Assembly: GCA_038496675.1 (NCBI GenBank)
Contig: CM076658.1
Coordinates: 13,872,523 to 13,936,522, forward strand
Length of the DNA stretch: 64,000 nt
Reading direction: 5' to 3'
Source: Rachycentron canadum
Taxonomy: Eukaryota > Chordata > Actinopteri > Carangiformes > Rachycentridae
Each line of letters opens with the position of its first letter. Position 1 is the stretch's first letter. The notes beneath the pieces are model-generated. The model had not been told where the DNA came from. It searched no databases and saw nothing but the letters and a program-made list of their open reading frames with translations. Shown here in pieces: positions 1 to 13,149 of this stretch. A program made the translations under genes and the position numbers.

Positions 1-2427
1 TGTTGCTGATTTATCCTGTCCCCTGTAGAGAAAATAACTATAGTATGACACTTGTACTTGCAAAGCAGGGCTCTGCATTAAGAAGCAAAGTCTCTGAGTC
101 ATGGCTTTAGTAAAAGTCTTGGAAGGATATCATTAGCTGCTGCTATAAATGCCATGCCAATGAAAATGAAAACTGACATTATAAGACAGGGGAAGTAGTA
201 GCAGCACGATGTGCTGTTATAAGGGTGGTGTAAATACTAATTAGAGTACGCAGGACCATACATTGTTGTAAACTAATGAAAGCTTTATCAATGACCTGTG
301 TACTTTTGGTAGAAAGGTCATGCACTCAGATTTACCCCACTAACCACCACGCCCTCACACCTTTATTTCATTAAATCACCAAGCAATACAAACACAAGGC
401 TGACACTGGGGTGAAAGAGGAAGGAGTGCAGAGAAGAACTGAAGAATGCAGATGAATTGGCAACAGAACTAAAGGCACAGAGGAACAGCAGGTCCCACAT
501 GCCCCAGCCCCTCAGCTGGCTTTGTTCCTGCATCTTCTTTGCAACAATTCAAAAGCAGCTTGCACAAATTAGACCCATGGGGAGAGAGAACAGACCAACA
601 TGCAGCAAACTACTGTCACTCACAGCAGCTTCTGCTGAAGAGAGAGAGAGGAAGGGGACACTGAATACGCAAGGTGCTCAAGTAGACGAATTGGCCACGA
701 GGGACCAGATGTTCCTCTACTGCACAGCCTCTCCTCGCTAATAAATGCTCTTGGCATTGCACTGCAACGTAAACCTACATTCTTGTCTTTGCTTGCATCA
801 AGGTATGGCAGGTATCGTATACCTGTATTGTTTTGTATAGTTTGCAGCCACTAAATAAGATAGATAGAGTTGCTCTCAGTGTCACACTTGGCACAAACAC
901 CTGGTGCAGATGGTGACGATGAGAGTGACAAAAAAAAAAAATCAGACAAGGAGAAAAAGAGGAAGACAGACAGAGAGAGAAACACATCTCAACAAGGGAG
1001 GAACTTGGCAGCCTCCTCAACTTTGTAGATCGCAGGTGGTGTGTTCACGATCGTGATCGAGTTAGGAATGCCACACATCAGTGCAGGCTGGCAGGCTGTG
1101 TTGGCAGGTGTTGTCTACGGGGAGATGCACTGGCAAGTATGAGGTGTCATGTGTGGAGTGGATTGGAGAAACAGAACAAACCCTTATTCTGTCAAAGCCC
1201 AGCTTGTAATATTCATTGAGGTTAGATCTACGGCACTGAACTGAAAATCTACAGAAAAAGTGGCACAGAGCACCAGAGGACTGTGAGTCTGTGTGTGTGT
1301 ACTTTGGTATGTAGCTGTGCAGCGCGGCACTTTGGCACATCACTGCTTAAACTGGATTTTCCACACTTATTAGTTACACATTGTATTTATCCAATAGTGG
1401 GAATTAAATGCACTTAATACTTGAACAGCGAGGCCCAACATTATGAGGAGACCTGAAAGTACATGAATCATCAACATAAAAAACAGCCCATTAAATATGG
1501 ACGTGAAGGTTTTTGAACCATTCAGTAGACAACATCTTATGAGGCACAAATGAAAACCATTTCAGGAGATAAGAGTAATCAGACTGACAGAAATGTTGCT
1601 TTAGACCAACACACAAAAGGCTATACCAAAACAGGAACATACACTTCTCTTGTTTTAACAACAATGAACTTGATTTCAAATTATGGTAGGGGGAACATAT
1701 TTCTTTCCTTTCTTTCCGCTGCCATTGTCACGGATGGTGTACGGTTTGCAATGGCAGCCAATTACAGAGGCTTTTCATCCGGGAGGCAGCATCAAACGGT
1801 TCGACTGTCAGCTTTCGTTGCTGGAGGCAGAGAGGCAGGCCAGCCTGGGGAGAGACTGATGCACACAGCAGCACTTTCTTCTGTTCTCAATGCCCATCTC
1901 TTCATGATAAACGGCCATCAGAGCAACTGGCCGAAACGCTGCCGCAATAATGGCCTCTTTCAGGTGAAGAAGGTGAGGGCACTGTGCTTAATGAGACACA
2001 GGGGCTATTTTTCAATGTGGCACGCCAGCTTCATCATCATAAAAGAAAATATATAAAACACATGCAGCATTGAATCCAATAGGAGTAAGTGTTTGTTCAA
2101 GAGGTCCTTACTTAACCTTACCTTGTTTGTCAGCCTGTTGTATCATCCTGTTACTACCTGAGGGATTTTCCTGAGCACTGTAGCTGACCTCCCCTGGGAT
2201 TTGACAGATATAACAGATGCAGCATCAGAGCAATGAAAAGGCCCTGAGCACGCATACACACAAACACACATACTCATTGCATGCATACATTCATACGCAC
2301 AAAGACAGAGGGCAGACATAAAGGCAGTGTGGGACAAACGGTTCCTGCCTGGGAGGGGGTATATTTAGAGTCTTGCGTAATGTGCTTTTAACACAACACA
2401 GAGTGGATGAATTTTTAATGCCAGGCG

Positions 2428-2476
2428 AGTGAGAGGGTGGGAGAGAAGGAGAGAGGGAGAGAGAGAGAGAGAAAAA
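2428..2476. repeat. GA-rich simple repeat
   Basis: Purine tract of GAGA and GAGG units; a second, shorter tract lies at 2631-2650. Reading frames crossing them are low complexity. Confidence 0.85.
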
Positions 2477-5205
2477 ATGAACAAAGTTAAGTATTTAATC
2501 TGTGCTGTTGCTTAGGGGAGAGACAGAGATCTGAAAACAGCCTATGAGCATCAGGCACAGCACACAGGATAGCCACCGGTGTGCCAGCCACGGATGAATG
2601 GATCTGCAAGAGAGGGGATGGAATAACGGGGGGAGAGAGAGAGAGAGAGTGGTAGTGGCAGAGAGGAATACTGGGAGATATGAAAGGCAAGAGAGTCAGG
2701 AGGAGAGACTTTGCATGAATGAGCGAGCAGGAATAACTATGAGCCATGTCAACACTGTGCTGGGAAACCCAGGGGAAACAAAGAAGTGCACACTTTCTCT
2801 GGCAAAAGCCCTTACACTGAGGTGAATGTTCACAATGCAAAGACGTGTACGACGTGTCTGCTACACCTTTTGCTTGGTTGGGAAGCATGTGACTCAGCAC
2901 AGTCAAATACAGAAAAATAACAAATAAAACTGCACTGCCTCAGCTATGTTTTAATTCATGATGGTGTTTGGATTGTAAGCAAAGCTTCAGAGAATGAGGA
3001 AAATCTGCACAAGATATTTGTGTAAGGGAACCAGCTATAGATAGTGGTGGTGATCACCTTTTCCACCTTTTCAATTATTACAAAAAGGCATCAGCACAAG
3101 ATACCAGAGATGGCATTTTTGTGACTGTTACGCTAAAGGGCAATGATAAGGTGACGTGCAGTGCAGTTCACGCCTCTGCCAGGAGAAGCTATGACATACT
3201 CTCTTCAAAATCAAACACTTTCATTCATTGTGTTTTTTGTTAACATGTAACTGTTTTCATCGCAAATAGTGTGTTACAACTTTAATTTCATTCACAGCAC
3301 ACACAATATTCAGAAGGCACAAGTCCAGGGACATACAACTATTGTATTAACCATCAAGAGAATAACAGAAATATTCAGTTGTGATCATGTCTTCTACAAA
3401 TACAAAATCTTTTTGTTTTGGTTGTTTCGATGTTGACCGGAGAGTAAATGGTCTCAAAAAGGTTTCTTTCATTAGGATAAAGTAAAGGCTGGTGTTATGC
3501 AACGTTTTTCCTTATTGTCAACAAATCCCACGAGGACACCAAAGCCAGCAATTTATTTCAATGTTCTCTGGCGTTACTCTGTTTCTGGCTTTCACCCCTA
3601 AGCCCATTCATTCCTGCTGAAAATGTGAATATTTAAACATGGCTCACAAATATGTTGTTTATAGTAAAATCAATTATAGATCAATGTACATTTGTTGTTC
3701 TAATTAATATTTCACAACAGCAGGTTGTTCATTTAATGTTAAATTCATTGTTGGTTTTGGTGCTTCAATGTTTGTTTACCAGATGAATCCTTTAAAAGCT
3801 GAAATATGAGTTTTCCGTCAATATTGTAGTAGTTGTTGTTGCCGAATGCCAACAAAACCTGTGAATTTGCCAAAATGTTTTAGTCTGAAGTTGTACCGTT
3901 TAGTACAGCAGTTGATGCATTTATGAAGATGGGCAGAAATCTCCAGTAAATGCATTCACCTTTGAGAGCATTTAAATAAATTGATTGAACAAAACAACTG
4001 ATGAACTGATTTAGCAAATCCTCTGTGTATTACAACACCAACAATTGAAAAAGGAGTTCAGCTCTGTTTAGTCTTTAAAGTCTAGTTATTCTTTTGCTAA
4101 AGTCAATCAAAACCAACCCAAAGCAACATCAGTGAATTTCATTTTCATACCACAGTTATGCCTTATTTCCTTTAGCTGCTCTTCACCTGCAATTTATGCT
4201 TTAAAAAATCAAATTACTTGTGCTTCAAGCGCCAGAGACAGAGTGTGCAATCAAATGATGGTATGCCAGCAAAAGCGTAGGCAACAACACTTCATCAGGG
4301 TTAGACTGCATGATCGACATACTGACTCACTGACATACAGTACAGTACTTCATACGCTCAAACTTGAGCCAAGACCAAAATAGACGAATGTGTGAATTAG
4401 CAACACATTTCCCTGCTGCTGGCTTCAAAACAAAAATGAAAAAGGATATAAAGCCCACATAAAACATCTTGAGATGTCTTAGAAACACCTGCCTATAAAA
4501 ACCAGCTGGCTGGGTGAAAGCCACTGGGAGCTGTGTTGCCTACTGTATGACTCACTACATGGTTTTCCTCTCATCCTTACTGCTTTCTTCACCAGAGCAA
4601 TACTTGAGAGACTAAAAGATGACAGAAAACATGCCACAAAGGCTGTTTGGCCTTTTCTAGTGTTTGCCCGAAAAATATTATGACAGTCAGCATCACTGGC
4701 ATTCATGTGATGTTGCCTCTATCGTTACCGCTAGCCCAGACGGCAATGACAGATGGGGAATCAGGCGCTGGCTACTTATCTTCTCACATGGCTTTACTGT
4801 ACGAGGGACTCTTTAAGGGCAGAGGATTGAAGAATGATCAAGATCATTGATCAGCAGATGTTATAGGGTGACTGTTGCTAATCCTACCCATATGCTTGAA
4901 TCTCCCAAAAAGAGGGTCAACATTGACATGACAGCGAATGGTAGTCAGACTACATCAGTTGTGGATGACAATATGGATGACAAGGAAATGACCTCAGCAC
5001 AGGCAGCAGCAGGGAAAGCAGGGAGGTTAAATGAGGTGCCACACATTCAATAGCAGTCACTTTGATGACTCTGAAGGTGTTTCATTACCTTCTTTTCAGC
5101 TCTTCTTTCACTGCCTGTTTGTAAGGCAGAAGAATTTGAGCCTGTGATTTTCTCTCCTAATAAAAAAATTTACTTGCAGCTCTACAGCTAAAAAAACATT
5201 CTTTT

Positions 5206-5270
5206 AAAGGTGCTATATGTAAGTTTTTGATATTGTTACAACGCTAATGTTAGCATTAACAGCCATCTAT
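5206..5270 (+). repeat. Solo arm related to the 8.2 kb inverted-repeat element
   Basis: AAAGGTGCTATATGTAAG, then a TATTG motif and TTAGCATTAACAG, matches the left arm of the element at 8239-8575 in order and spacing. No inverted partner is evident nearby. Confidence 0.45.
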
Positions 5271-5582
5271 AAAAATGCTGAGACATAAACAAGTGAAACA
5301 ATGATTGATTATCAAAAATGTGAATCAAAAATGTTGATCAGATAGGCTTTTATAACCCCACTATTTAACACATGGAAATGCGGCTCAATAAAAAATTTGT
5401 ACTCTACTTTTCTGCAATGTTTTTTTTATTTCATGAGAAAAAAAATCGTCCTTCTTCTGCGCTTACTATTCAGCTGAAGAGTGGCAGCAGTATCCTGGAG
5501 CATCAAACATGTTTGTACACAGACCCAGGGAGCATCTCTTCATGCTGACTTTGCTGGTAGCAGAAATAAATTCAGAGGCCCA

Positions 5583-5853
5583 TCAGTCAGAGAGGTAGGA
5601 GCTATCTTTCTTCCTCTGCAGTTTCACACTGAGACTATAAACTGATCTGTGCCACAAGAGGAACAAAGCAGACAGTACACATGCAGCTGCAGCAAGCAGG
5701 AGCAGAATTAATGCTACAGTGGAGCTTTCTTTTTGGATATTAATACTGTCTCTACTTGAAGCTGAAGCACCAAATGCTGGTGTGATTTCCTGTTGGGTTT
5801 CAAATGCATATGATGCTTCATGAGAAAAGAGCAGAGGAGGTTTTGCTGTGTTC
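5583..5853 (-). CDS. Possible last exon of an unidentified single-pass membrane protein
   Basis: On the minus strand an acceptor (tacatgaacacag) is followed by about 89 open codons. They comprise a polar Ser/Thr-rich juxtamembrane part, a clear 20-22 residue hydrophobic segment (STVALILLLLAAAACVLSAL), a basic stop-transfer and short tail (LQRKKDSSYLSD), then a stop. This is the layout of a type I membrane protein C-terminus. A minus-strand AATAAA lies about 155 bp past the stop (TTTATT near 5427). The exon would start one base into a codon. Upstream exons at higher coordinates are not established. I do not recognise the protein, and it could be a chance reading frame. Confidence 0.35.
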
Positions 5854-8238
5854 ATGTATAAAGAAATCAGGATTTGATATGTGAGAGGAGGATCACGTCT
5901 TTGACACACACGGCATCAGCAAATACACTATACAGTTATATCTTGCCATACCACATACTGAGTGCTGCATTTGTCTTTCACGTGCTTAGATTAACAAAGT
6001 CATCCAAACACCAGCAGCTCCTTAACTTTCTCTTTCTTACAGATAAGTTGTGACTGATAGAGCCCAGAGGTGTGTGAGCTGCCATTCATGGCTCATCTGG
6101 CCCACAACAGCCCTGAGGCGGTGGCTGTCACCAGCAGAGCAGACCTGCTGCTCTCGGCTGTGGTTTTCAGTTGGGCTGAGACCAGCTAATGAGGACATTA
6201 TCAGATCAGTGTCTTCAGCCTGACACAAGCCTAGCCGCCAGCACATCTGATTTGACCTTTTCCCACCTGCTCTCAAGATGAACGACCAGGAGCTTCACAC
6301 AATATAGTCACAGGAGAAAGGAGGCCATGGATATTGTATATTATTTCCAGGTGAATTACTTCAGAGCCGAATAAGGGCAGAGATTGTGATTTATGTGATG
6401 CAAGTACATTTCTAAAGCATGTGAGTTATTGATTTTAGTTGACTTATTGTCGAACTCTGCATGGTTGAAATCACTGGCTGATCATTTAAAGGGAGATTAA
6501 TTTAGATTAGTTTTATATTATATGTATATTTAGCTCTTTTCTACAGTACATTCACAGTTTGGGATTTTGTGATATTAGCTTTCCGACAAAGATTTGATGT
6601 GACGATGTTGCTAGAGGAAAAGTTAAAGGATCACAAAGGTGATTAATATTCATTCTGAGGGGGGCATGAATGTGTTTACTAGTTTCCATGAAAGAAACTT
6701 AGGCACTGCCCTCAGCACGCCTTCTTGGTCACGGGTAATTGGTGTATTTGTATGTGCGTGGCTCCATCACCCCGCTGTCATTAGCAAAAACAAGCACCAG
6801 CTACAGAGAAAGCGACAGATAGCTATCACACTGTCATACACTCATCTCCACACAACACTTAAAACTGAAAACAGTGTTGGTGATGACTGTAGAAGTCTTC
6901 AACAGGGCACAAACCAAGTGTGAAAACTAACTGCAACTGCTGTGCATGCACTGCTTAACATTTGCTTGACAGAGAAACGTTACAACAAATGAGGACTGAG
7001 CAACAGCGGAAAGCCATCTGTTTTAACTTTAGTCCTGAGACAACAGTCAACATCTCAATGCCATTCACTCTGATTCAGACTGTGAGGAAGAAAACACCAA
7101 CATTTTTTCAGGAATTTCAGAGCTGAAAACCTTTGCAGTAAAATATAAAAATCCTTTGCCACCTCTGCAACAGGAAAAGTGTCATTTTCACACACCGGGG
7201 ACCTGAGAGCAAAATTAGCTTTGTTTACTGTTTTGTTCTAATGAATCAACATTATCATCACCACTATGATGGAAGAGAGGTGTCTATAGGCTGGAACCAA
7301 TTTTAACTTTGAATTGTCATCTCTGAAACAGAGCCATTCCATCATTGTGAAAGCCTTATGTGGGCTATTAGCATGCACAATGAGGGGTACTTCATCTTTG
7401 CACACAGGGAGCAAATTAACTTCAAGCATTGCCACTGTTGCGGTGTTGTGTAACGGTGGACTCTGAGGGTAGGTGTTGTTTTTCTGCAATTGGTTGCACA
7501 TTCAATAGGGACAGTAGGGCTGTAAATATCACATGACTAGTCATTTATGCATTTATCCTTCTACCCAGTTGGTACTTTAGGCAAAGAGGCACCACGATTT
7601 GCCTTAATACATCCTGTTCCAAAATGCCATCTTGAGCAGGCACATTCACAGAGCATCTATATGCTGGAAACATGTTTGAGAGGAACCTCAGAAGATGACA
7701 GCTTAATGTCCTTGGTGACAGTTAATTTGGCTGTGTGGGAGTGAGAGGGAGCTGCCAGAGTGTTTATTTCCCTCAGAAAAATCAACATATCTGATCTTGG
7801 GTGGGAGGGAGAGTCATTTTCCAGAGTGAATTTTCTTCCTCCCTGCAAATAATGGCAGTTAGAAGCAGCACAAGATCACTGCCTCCTATTTTCACAGGAT
7901 GCATTTCTAAATTGAGATTAGTCACAGAGGTTGCGCTGTTACAAAATGTATGCATTCAACAGCTTTTTGCATGAACCCTAATGAACCTTGCAGGCTTAAA
8001 TGAATATGTATGCAAGAAACAAAAACACAGCAATAAATGAACAGAAACACATAGAGCAGATCCAATAACATTAAAAGTTGTTTGCCTCAACAATGTTGTT
8101 TATCCTTTAATTTTTGTGCCAATACTACCTTCATTTGTATGCCAAGCACACCAGTATGTTTTCCTACTTTCCAGGAAAATTGTTTAAGAAAATATGAAAT
8201 TTATGGGTAAACATGCTGGGGTTTAAAATAATTACAGT

Positions 8239-8575
8239 ATTTGTAAGATTCGCTATTGCTACATAGCCAGCTTTAGGATTAACAGTTGTTTACTTACCAG
8301 TCTAGAAGAAGTATTGAATTCAGAATCAAACTTCATACCTTTACTTTCATATCTGTTTTAATCACGTCTTTTCTGCTGCTCAGAAGACCCAGTCCAGTTC
8401 ACCCATCGCATCACTTTCTGATACCGAGTCACTAGAGCCCAGTCTGCCCAGAAGAAATTGCACCACTCACAGGACTAATTATAAAAGCTTGTTAACATAA
8501 TAATAGCTGAATGCTAGTAAATAAACAGCTGTTAATGCTAATGCTGGCTATGTTGCAATAGCAGAACTTACAAAT
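8239..8575. mobile_element. MITE-like element with about 60-bp terminal inverted repeats
   Basis: The left arm, 8239-8300 (ATTTGTAAGATTCGCTATTG...), and the right arm, 8514-8575, are inverted copies that agree at roughly five of six positions, sharing for example CATAGCCAGC and ATTAACAG. The 337-bp element has no coding capacity. Its arms resemble sequences at 5206-5270 and 38142-38200, so this is a dispersed family. Non-autonomous DNA transposon is the likely class; the superfamily is not determined. Confidence 0.6.
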
Positions 8576-11002
8576 TGATTTAATGACTTAATGACTAAAG
8601 GACTTACTTAGCTTACTTCAATAGCAAATACTAAACGCTGCATATCACCACATTTTCACCTTTATACATTTTACCTCTTTATACTATTTTTGATAATTAC
8701 CAAGCAATTTTACAAGACAAGCTTCTCTTTGAGTCACCACAGTTATTCAGTCTGAATAAACTGTGTTTAGGAGCTTTCTGCCTTGAAACAAGTACTTCTA
8801 TTATTTAATCTTTTTATGCTGGTTAATATAAGGCTGTGATAACAGTTCCAGTCAATGTTGTGGGTATTTTCATTGCTTTCATGTCAAGTGCAGCACTGGT
8901 AATGAGAGAAATAAAAAGTGAATAATGTGTGCAAATAGAACATGGGGTAAAATACGCCCCCCCCAAAAGAAAAGAAACATTGACTTACCTTGACAAGCTG
9001 ATGTATTTAACAGATTTCAAATTTATTACGACCCAATATCATTGATGTAATATTATCACAGCAGCCTTCAACATGAGCCTGTCCCTGCGCCCAGAGGTAA
9101 TAAATAGGTGAACAGCCACGTTATTGGACTTGTTTGAGTCACACTGTGTCCCTTGACAGTTTGAGTGGTTGTCGCATTTATCAACACTTCACACAAAGCC
9201 CAGTGTTGCTGTTGCCTCAGGTGGGAGTAACTGGCCATATGAAAAACAGTGAAAGTCTCAGGGATGAAAGATGAAAGAGGGAACAACGTGACGATGGCCA
9301 ACAGAGCTGAGAAAACACCAGTGTGTTCTGTGAAATATGTATTGTATCAGTGGAGCAACTGAAGCCAAGAATGTGATTAATCCATTCTTTCGGTGGGTGT
9401 AGGAAGGCGTAGATTTGATATGAAATACATTTAAAGCTGCACTAATCAAAATTTTTATATGAAATGTGAGATGATGTCGAGACCACAACTGAAGGGAGAG
9501 TGGATATGGGACTCCAAATGAATGCTAATGCATCATCAACTGAATGTGTAAACAAGCCACTAGTTTCTAACTTGTTCTACCTTTTTATGGTGACAATATG
9601 TCAGTTCTGTGTTTACAGCTTATTGTTTCATAGTCACCAAAGAAAAAAAACAATTAAAAAAGGTGGAAAGAAATAGCCGGCCTAATAAAACTGTGTTTTC
9701 AGAGCTCATTGCACTTGAAAAGAAACAGTTCAGCTCAACCTGTCTCTCAGAGCACCTTCAATTTAACAATCATTGACCAAAAATGATGAAAAGCAAAGGT
9801 AATCATGTCCGCTGCAGCCTTGACTGTCACAGTTGTCACACCACTGCTTCAAACCTTGTCACCTCCAGACTGAAAAAGGCTAAGGACAGTGTGAAGGTGA
9901 TGAGAATAGAGCGTGTGATTCACATTGCAGCCTTTCTCTCTGTCTCTGAAAGCAGATGGTGAGTTGGATCAGCGCCTTTAGATTGGCTGCTATCTTCTCA
10001 TCTGTGGCCTGTCTCAGGCAGTAAATGTATTGATTACAGGTGGCACTGATCTCTAAACAGGTAAGCTCAAGCATCTGGGGCTCAGTGGGAGGAAGCAAGA
10101 AAACAAGGGGGAGCAAGCTGTGATTCTTCACGTAGGAGAGCAGAGCAATAACATCCAGATTTGTCACACATATCAAGAGAGTGTTTAACAGCATCAAGGT
10201 AGTTAATGACAGTAAAACCTTCAGCCTCTGCCTTTGTCTTTACTGTAGCTAGGGTGTGATAATAATGTCGTGCTGCAAGGCTTGCTAAATAAAGAATTAT
10301 GATTAACCTGGAAAGCAGGTAACAAGTTTAATTAATGTCAGCAGGCAGGACAGAAACACACGCTTAGTTATTCACACAAATGTACAAAAGCTAGGGACAG
10401 CTTACTTAATGATGGATAAATATAATAGTGCTCTCTGTAGGAGTGACTGTATTCACAGGTGCTCAGTTTTAAGTTGTCCTAAGGTTGGTAGGTGACTACC
10501 TGCTATAAACCTGGGCGGCCTTATTACTACACAGGTCCTGCAAGCATTTACATTATCTTTCACATTTGGATGAATGATTAATACTTGTCGTGGATGGTGT
10601 TCATTTTTCCCTCTACATCCAGGAAATACATCTGGAAGCCAAAATTACAGGAGTGGAAAACACAGGAGTGTGCCAAAGATATAACAGCCATGTAATTTGT
10701 CTTATACCTTCAAAATATTTATGATATTGTTAGATGCTTTAATTTCAGGGTGAGTTCAATTAGTCATATCAAGGCAATGTGGGGCTGTGAGGGTTGCAGT
10801 GTTTGGACTTTTGCAATGCACTAAATATTAAACAAGTGAATTCTGGCAGAAATAGCAGCTACTACATTTCATGGATCTTTATAAAAGACTGGGCTGAAGT
10901 TGATCTTAAACAGTAATGGAAAATTTGCTTGTGTGTGAAATGATAAATAATAAATATAAAACAGAACCGAGTTTAGTTTATCATCAAAACTGACCCAAAG
11001 TT

Positions 11003-11024
11003 AAAAAAAAAAAAAAAAAAAAAA
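11003..11024. repeat. Poly(A) run
   Basis: Twenty-two consecutive A residues. No SINE or LINE body is recognisable upstream, so no retroposon is called. Confidence 0.8.
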
Positions 11025-13149
11025 CTGCCTAATTAACATGTTACATCTTGTTTGTGTAATTTTTCAAGTGTAAAAATTATAGAAACAATCAAATTTAAGG
11101 TTATTTGTTGGGTTGTTTCTTGCCTGGGTGCAGTGACTTTTTCTGGGGTCTTCACTCGTTGCCTGGCAACAAGACCCAAGGAACTCACTGCTACCTCCAA
11201 GAAATAGCCCCCAATTAAACCAGAACTTGTAATCTTATACACTTTTTATGGCTTAAACACACAAAATAGAACATATGAATTAGTGAACTTTAGAGGGACT
11301 GGTAAAAAAAAAATTCTCCTTAGACACATCAAGACTACCTGTTTCTTCTTTTTCCAGGTTTGCTGGTTGTGGCCTGGAAAAACACCACTAGACTGCAAAG
11401 AACTTGGAAACTGAAAATAACTGCAGACTTTGGTTCATCTTTCCAAATGACAATGCCTAAATTTCCCACCTTGGGAAAAGAGGAGTACATTGACCACTGC
11501 AGCCTTGTCCCTGGACAACACAGAAAATGCATTTTGTAGAGTAACTATGTCAGTATCATGTGATATTCACTGACTGCAAGTCAGCGTGAAAACATGCTGT
11601 ACCCTGGAGCTAAAGAGAACAAAGCCGATATAGAGAGAATACAAAATGAGGCTACTCCTAATAAGAATGACTTTTAGCTTTCAAAATGTCACAGCGTACA
11701 CCAAGGTAACATTTATCTAGACCCCCCCTAAAATAGGCTTCCTTACCCAGGCCCATGGAGGAGAGCTTAAGAACATCTGAAGGTATTTCTCCAAGGCTGC
11801 AATAATAAGGTTAGGGACTGGTAAAGCACTTTTTAATTACTTAGTCATGGCCAGAGTCCTGCGAGAAGCATTTTACCTCGCTCTCAAACTTCCCAGAAGA
11901 GGCAGCAAGGTCAAATACTTAAAGAAATTAACAGACTTAAAACACTAAAATCAAAGAGTCCCTACAGGTACTTCTCTTAATTAGCAAACTTTTACCTTCC
12001 ACTCTGAAACAGTTAGAGGATGCAGAGCAGGGGTAAATATGAATATCTAAATAATAATGACACTGTGTAATCCTCTGCAGCACCTTATACTCATTTAAAC
12101 AGTGTGTTACAGAGTCCTCATGAGCCTGATATTGTAGCTAAATGTCATGGTAACAACCTTGCCGAGCAGGGTGCAGTCTCCCTCTGACCAAGCCTCCTTC
12201 CTGACTTTCATCATTAAACTGCACACATGGGCAAGAGGCTTTGAAAAGCCTGCCACTATTGAGCGCTCTTGAAAGGAAGGCTCTTTTCATTTAGTGATCT
12301 ACTGAAGATGATTTGCATTCAGGGGTTTTACTTGTGCAGTGTGATGTTCAACAGGCTAAGCTGCTCCAGAGAGCTTGCTCTTCTCATCTGCATTGGTGAT
12401 TGATGGCGGCTGATTTTCCCTTGAACGTTCATGGCTGTAGAGTTCAGAGTGCTGGGGGTGATGTGATGATTGAGGGGAGGGGGGTTCAAGCAGGAAGCAG
12501 GGTGGACTCAAGGAGGACAATCTCTTTAGTCAGTCCATATTCATAGATAATCAGACAATCAGCCAGAGATGCCCTTTTGAGAATGCTTGATTGTAGCTCT
12601 CTGTGATAGTGGTCATGTAGCCTTCATATTAGGACTTAATACTGTCCCTCCACACACCAAACAGATAAATTATCATTAGATTCACAATGAAAAAGCACTT
12701 TGAGCTCATCATGCATAATTTGACATGTGTCTTGTTGAAGGACAGGAATCACTCTTACATGCGGGAACATTGTTCAGGGTAGAAAGTGGATCAATTTTGC
12801 AAAACGTAGCAGCAATATCCCCTAAAATGACCTTGACGTACCAATGAACAAACATAAGCACACTGCACTTATTACTGCCAAGGTTTTCATAGTAAGCAAC
12901 CGATGGGCAGTAATGCAGAAGAAGAGTGCTTTGAAATAAGCATGGGGGAAAAATAATGTTTGCATTTAAATATAAAGTACTAAAAGTTGGATTTGCAAAT
13001 ATTTTATGAATCTAATTTGTTTTTGTACATTAGCCACTCTTGGAATATAATATCCACTTGTACTAAATAAAGCATTAAGGTTGTCTGCTTTGTTTACACA
13101 TTAACAGGGAATGGTTAAGATGAGGAAAAAGTGGGCCCTTTAATTTTGA

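Larger units (their letters stand above)
1..5582. other. Intergenic, no gene seen
   Basis: AT-rich sequence with simple repeats and one solo repeat arm (5206-5270). Open frames here are short, low complexity, or lack splice context. I see no RNA gene. Confidence 0.5.
5911..13149. other. Gene-poor interval with weak minus-strand exon candidates
   Basis: Apart from the MITE-like element, this stretch holds three minus-strand open segments with some splice context: about 6046-6260 (donor CT/gtaaga), 7657-7845 (acceptor ttatttgcag) and 9890-10112 (acceptor gagccccag). Their phases do not join cleanly to one another or to the exon at 5583, so no gene model is offered. Confidence 0.35.

Noticed and set aside
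1550..2056. Plus-strand open frame of 168 codons
   Set aside because: Long for this region, but composition is irregular and no domain, promoter or splice context supports it; kept as intergenic.
2487..2906. Minus-strand open frame of 139 codons with Ser/Pro/Leu runs
   Set aside because: Driven by GA-rich simple repeats; no coding signature.
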